Origin: Pseudomonadota bacterium
GTDB taxonomy: Bacteria; Pseudomonadota; Alphaproteobacteria; Rhizobiales; Xanthobacteraceae
NCBI GenBank assembly: GCA_023435725.1
Contig: JAEYRD010000056.1
Location: 62,001 to 126,000, forward strand
DNA length: 64,000 nt
Direction: 5' to 3'
Shown: positions 62,262 to 64,000 of the stretch, one piece after another
Layout: each line of letters starts with the position of its first letter
Numbering within the stretch: the first letter of the stretch is position 1
Position numbers and translations under genes: made by a program
Notes under the pieces: model-generated
What the model saw: only the letters and a program-made list of their open reading frames with translations
Told to the model about the DNA's origin: nothing
The model's database searches: none

Positions 62262-63086
62262 ATGCCGCGCATCTTGATGACGGGAGCTTCGGGCGGAATC
62301 GGAACGCGCCTGCGCAAGCTGCTGCCGCCGATCTATCCGGACCTGCTGCTCAGTGACATCCGCGAGCCCGCCGATCTCGGCCCCAACGAGAAGTTCAGGG
62401 CGGCGGACCTGTCCGACATGGCGCAGGTCGAGGCGATCTGCGAAGGCGTCGACGGCATCATCCATTTCGGCGGCTATTCGGTCGAGGGCCCCTGGGACGA
62501 CATCCTCCAGGCCAACATCATCGGCGGCTACAATCTGTTCGAAGCGGCACGCAAGAAGGGCGTGAAGCGCGTGGTCTTCGCGTCCTCGAACCATGCCGTC
62601 GGATTCTATCCCCGTCACCACAAGATCGGCACCGACGTCACGGCGCGCCCCGACAGCCGCTACGGCGTCAGCAAGGTGTTCGGCGAGGCGGTCGGCGCAC
62701 TCTATGCCGACAAGCACGGGCTGAAAGTGACTTGCCTCCGGATCGGCAATTTCGGCGACATGCCGCTCGACCAGCGCCGGCTCGCGATCTGGCTGAAGCC
62801 CGAGGACCTCGTTCAGCTCTGCCGCATCGGGCTCGAACATCCCGATATCCATTTCGAGGTCTTCTACGGCGCCTCCCTCAACGAGCGCGCCTGGTGGGAC
62901 AACCACCGCGCCTACGAATTCGGCTATCGCCCGACGGGACGCGCCGAGGATTTTCGCGAGCACGCGATGGCCGAGCAGGCCAGGCTGAAGCCGGATCCGG
63001 TCGGCGACCACTACCAGGGCGGCGCGTTCTGCAGCAACGAGTTCGATGGCGACGCGAGCCGCATCGTCGATTGGAACAAGAGGTAA
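62262..63086 (+). CDS. NAD-dependent SDR, uronate dehydrogenase-like
   Basis: 274 aa extended SDR. Cofactor loop TGASGGIGTRL (residues 6-16), DLSDMA, catalytic Tyr-x-x-x-Lys in RYGVSK, and LRIGNFGD. Length and the FASSNHAVGFYPR segment fit bacterial uronate dehydrogenases, which oxidise galacturonate/glucuronate to aldarolactones. ATG 62262 follows GAGGGAAG; ATG 62250 is an alternative. Neighbours are a lactonase (divergent) and a GntR regulator (convergent). Confidence 0.82.
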   Translation: MPRILMTGASGGIGTRLRKLLPPIYPDLLLSDIREPADLGPNEKFRAADLSDMAQVEAICEGVDGIIHFGGYSVEGPWDDILQANIIGGYNLFEAARKKGVKRVVFASSNHAVGFYPRHHKIGTDVTARPDSRYGVSKVFGEAVGALYADKHGLKVTCLRIGNFGDMPLDQRRLAIWLKPEDLVQLCRIGLEHPDIHFEVFYGASLNERAWWDNHRAYEFGYRPTGRAEDFREHAMAEQARLKPDPVGDHYQGGAFCSNEFDGDASRIVDWNKR

Positions 63087-63254
63087 GGGTTGACGCGAAT
63101 GCAGGTGCGCTCCCTCGCCCCGTTCTTACGGGAAGAGGGTTGGGGTGAGGGGCTGCCGCCGCGAGGACGATAGAGGTTGGGCTCGCAATGACGTGTTTGG
63201 GGAAGCGCTGCTGCCAGTGAGCATATGACTCGCGGAGGCGAAGGAGCGGCCGCG
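63087..63254. other. 168 bp gap between convergent genes with repeat fragments
   Basis: Contains a CTCGCCCC...GGGGTGAGGGG hairpin (about 63113-63150) related to the repeat at 50618 and a half copy of family A (GCTCGCAATGACG at 63181). No gene. Confidence 0.55.
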
Positions 63255-63935
63255 CTAGCGCTCCTCATCCACAATCCTTGCCAGATAATCCGACTTGCTG
63301 AACTGCATGTGGTCGACGCAGAGTTGGGCCAGCGCCCAGCTGTCGCGGCCTTTAAGCAGCTCGATCATCAGTTCATGCTGGCGCCGCGACTGCGCCAGAC
63401 CTTCGCGATCTGCAAGATTCTTCGCGCGCATCGGCAGCGTCAGGTTCATGTAGTCCTGGAGCGAGCGCACCAGATAGGGATTGCCGCAAGCCGAAAACAG
63501 CGCGAGGTGGAAGGCGTCGTTGGTCTCGTGGATGCCGCGTAGATCCTGAACATCGGCCTTCGCACAATACTGCCGCTGCAATGCGCTGAGTTCGTCGATC
63601 AGGGCTTGCTGTGCCGGCAGGGGGATCATCAGTGCGGCCTGTCGCGTCAGCATTTCGCGGACTTCGTAGATCTGCCGGACCTCCTCGGCCGAGTAGAACC
63701 GCACAGTGGCGCCGACATTCTTCTCGCGGCGGACGATGCCGCGCCGCTCCGCATCCACCAGCGCCTGGCGCACGAAATGCCTGGAGGTGCCGTAGCGCGA
63801 CATCAGCGCGTCCTCGGTCAGACGAGCGCCCGGCGGCAGGCGGCCGAAGATGATGTCCTCCTCCAGCCGCGCAACGACGTCGTCCGGATCGTCGCGCCGG
63901 ACCATCATGGCGTCTGCGGTGCGAATGTCGGACAT
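63255..63935 (-). CDS. GntR-family regulator, FadR/FCD subgroup
   Basis: 226 aa. Winged HTH about 15-82 (LPPGARLTEDALMSRYGTSRHFVRQAL), FCD all-helical ligand domain about 88-215 with metal-binding His/Asp positions (ETNDAFHLALF, RRQHELM, DHMQF). FCD regulators commonly repress sugar-acid catabolic genes. The uronate dehydrogenase-like and lactonase genes beside it are likely targets. GGGAGG precedes the ATG. Confidence 0.88.
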   Translation of the reverse strand: MSDIRTADAMMVRRDDPDDVVARLEEDIIFGRLPPGARLTEDALMSRYGTSRHFVRQALVDAERRGIVRREKNVGATVRFYSAEEVRQIYEVREMLTRQAALMIPLPAQQALIDELSALQRQYCAKADVQDLRGIHETNDAFHLALFSACGNPYLVRSLQDYMNLTLPMRAKNLADREGLAQSRRQHELMIELLKGRDSWALAQLCVDHMQFSKSDYLARIVDEER

Positions 63936-64000
63936 CCCTCAGCCTCCCGGCGCCTCGCCGGTCCGTCTTGTGGAGCAGGGACAGCGCAGATTGTCAATAA

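Overview
The window reads as a chromosomal segment of a Bradyrhizobium-type alphaproteobacterium. It is GC-rich, carries fixNOQP-fixGHIS with FNR/FixK-type boxes, and carries an nrtABC / narK-bjgb-flp-nasC nitrate cluster in the arrangement known from Bradyrhizobium diazoefficiens. Small palindromic intergenic repeats typical of that group are scattered through it. I see no tRNA, rRNA, CRISPR array, transposase or prophage gene. Species assignment is inference from gene content.

Layout. 1-1000: the end of a universal stress protein gene, then a two-CBS-domain protein. 1145-9115: the complete cbb3 oxidase operon fixNOQP and its assembly operon fixGHIS, each behind a TTGA-N6-TCAA box (1145 and 4711). 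9112-17118: mixed genes (MFS transporter, periplasmic cupin, small Met-rich secreted protein, peroxiredoxin-like protein, LysR regulator, patatin phospholipase, MpaB-type oxygenase, a divergent glycogen synthase). 17323-26329: a class III CoA-transferase, a five-gene peptide-type ABC importer, a zinc alcohol dehydrogenase and a beta-decarboxylating dehydrogenase. 26459-30554, all minus strand: a crotonase-fold protein with non-canonical active-site residues, an L,D-transpeptidase, and a LysR-XRE pair overlapping by four bases. 31028-39793: a small unknown protein, a CcdA-like membrane protein, an HWE histidine kinase running into an enolase-superfamily gene, a SulP transporter flanked by an intact serine hydrolase and the decayed remnant of a paralogue, and an intradiol dioxygenase.

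39823-49474 is the most informative part. An ABC nitrate importer operon (nrtABC) and the narK-bjgb-flp-nasC assimilation/NO-detoxification operon start from near-identical control regions. Each has a paired-dyad element, then a sigma-54-type -24/-12 promoter about 74 bp downstream, then a 20-base block at the predicted transcript start with fixed spacing, then a structured leader ending in a shared 11-mer. This suggests common control by a sigma-54 activator and probably a leader-RNA regulator.

49712-63935: metabolic and regulatory genes. These are two SMP-30-type lactonase-like proteins, an aldo/keto reductase, an EamA exporter, a second alcohol dehydrogenase, a PPK2 polyphosphate kinase cotranscribed with a membrane-anchored TAXI protein, an Lrp regulator divergent from an AceE-like 2-oxoacid dehydrogenase E1, an aldehyde dehydrogenase with a strong terminator, and a uronate-dehydrogenase-like / lactonase / GntR set.

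How it fits together: the window encodes microoxic respiration (high-affinity oxidase, its copper-loading ATPase and thiol/cytochrome c maturation helpers), nitrate uptake and assimilation with NO protection, and broad catabolism of plant-derived compounds. This suits a soil and root-nodule bacterium.
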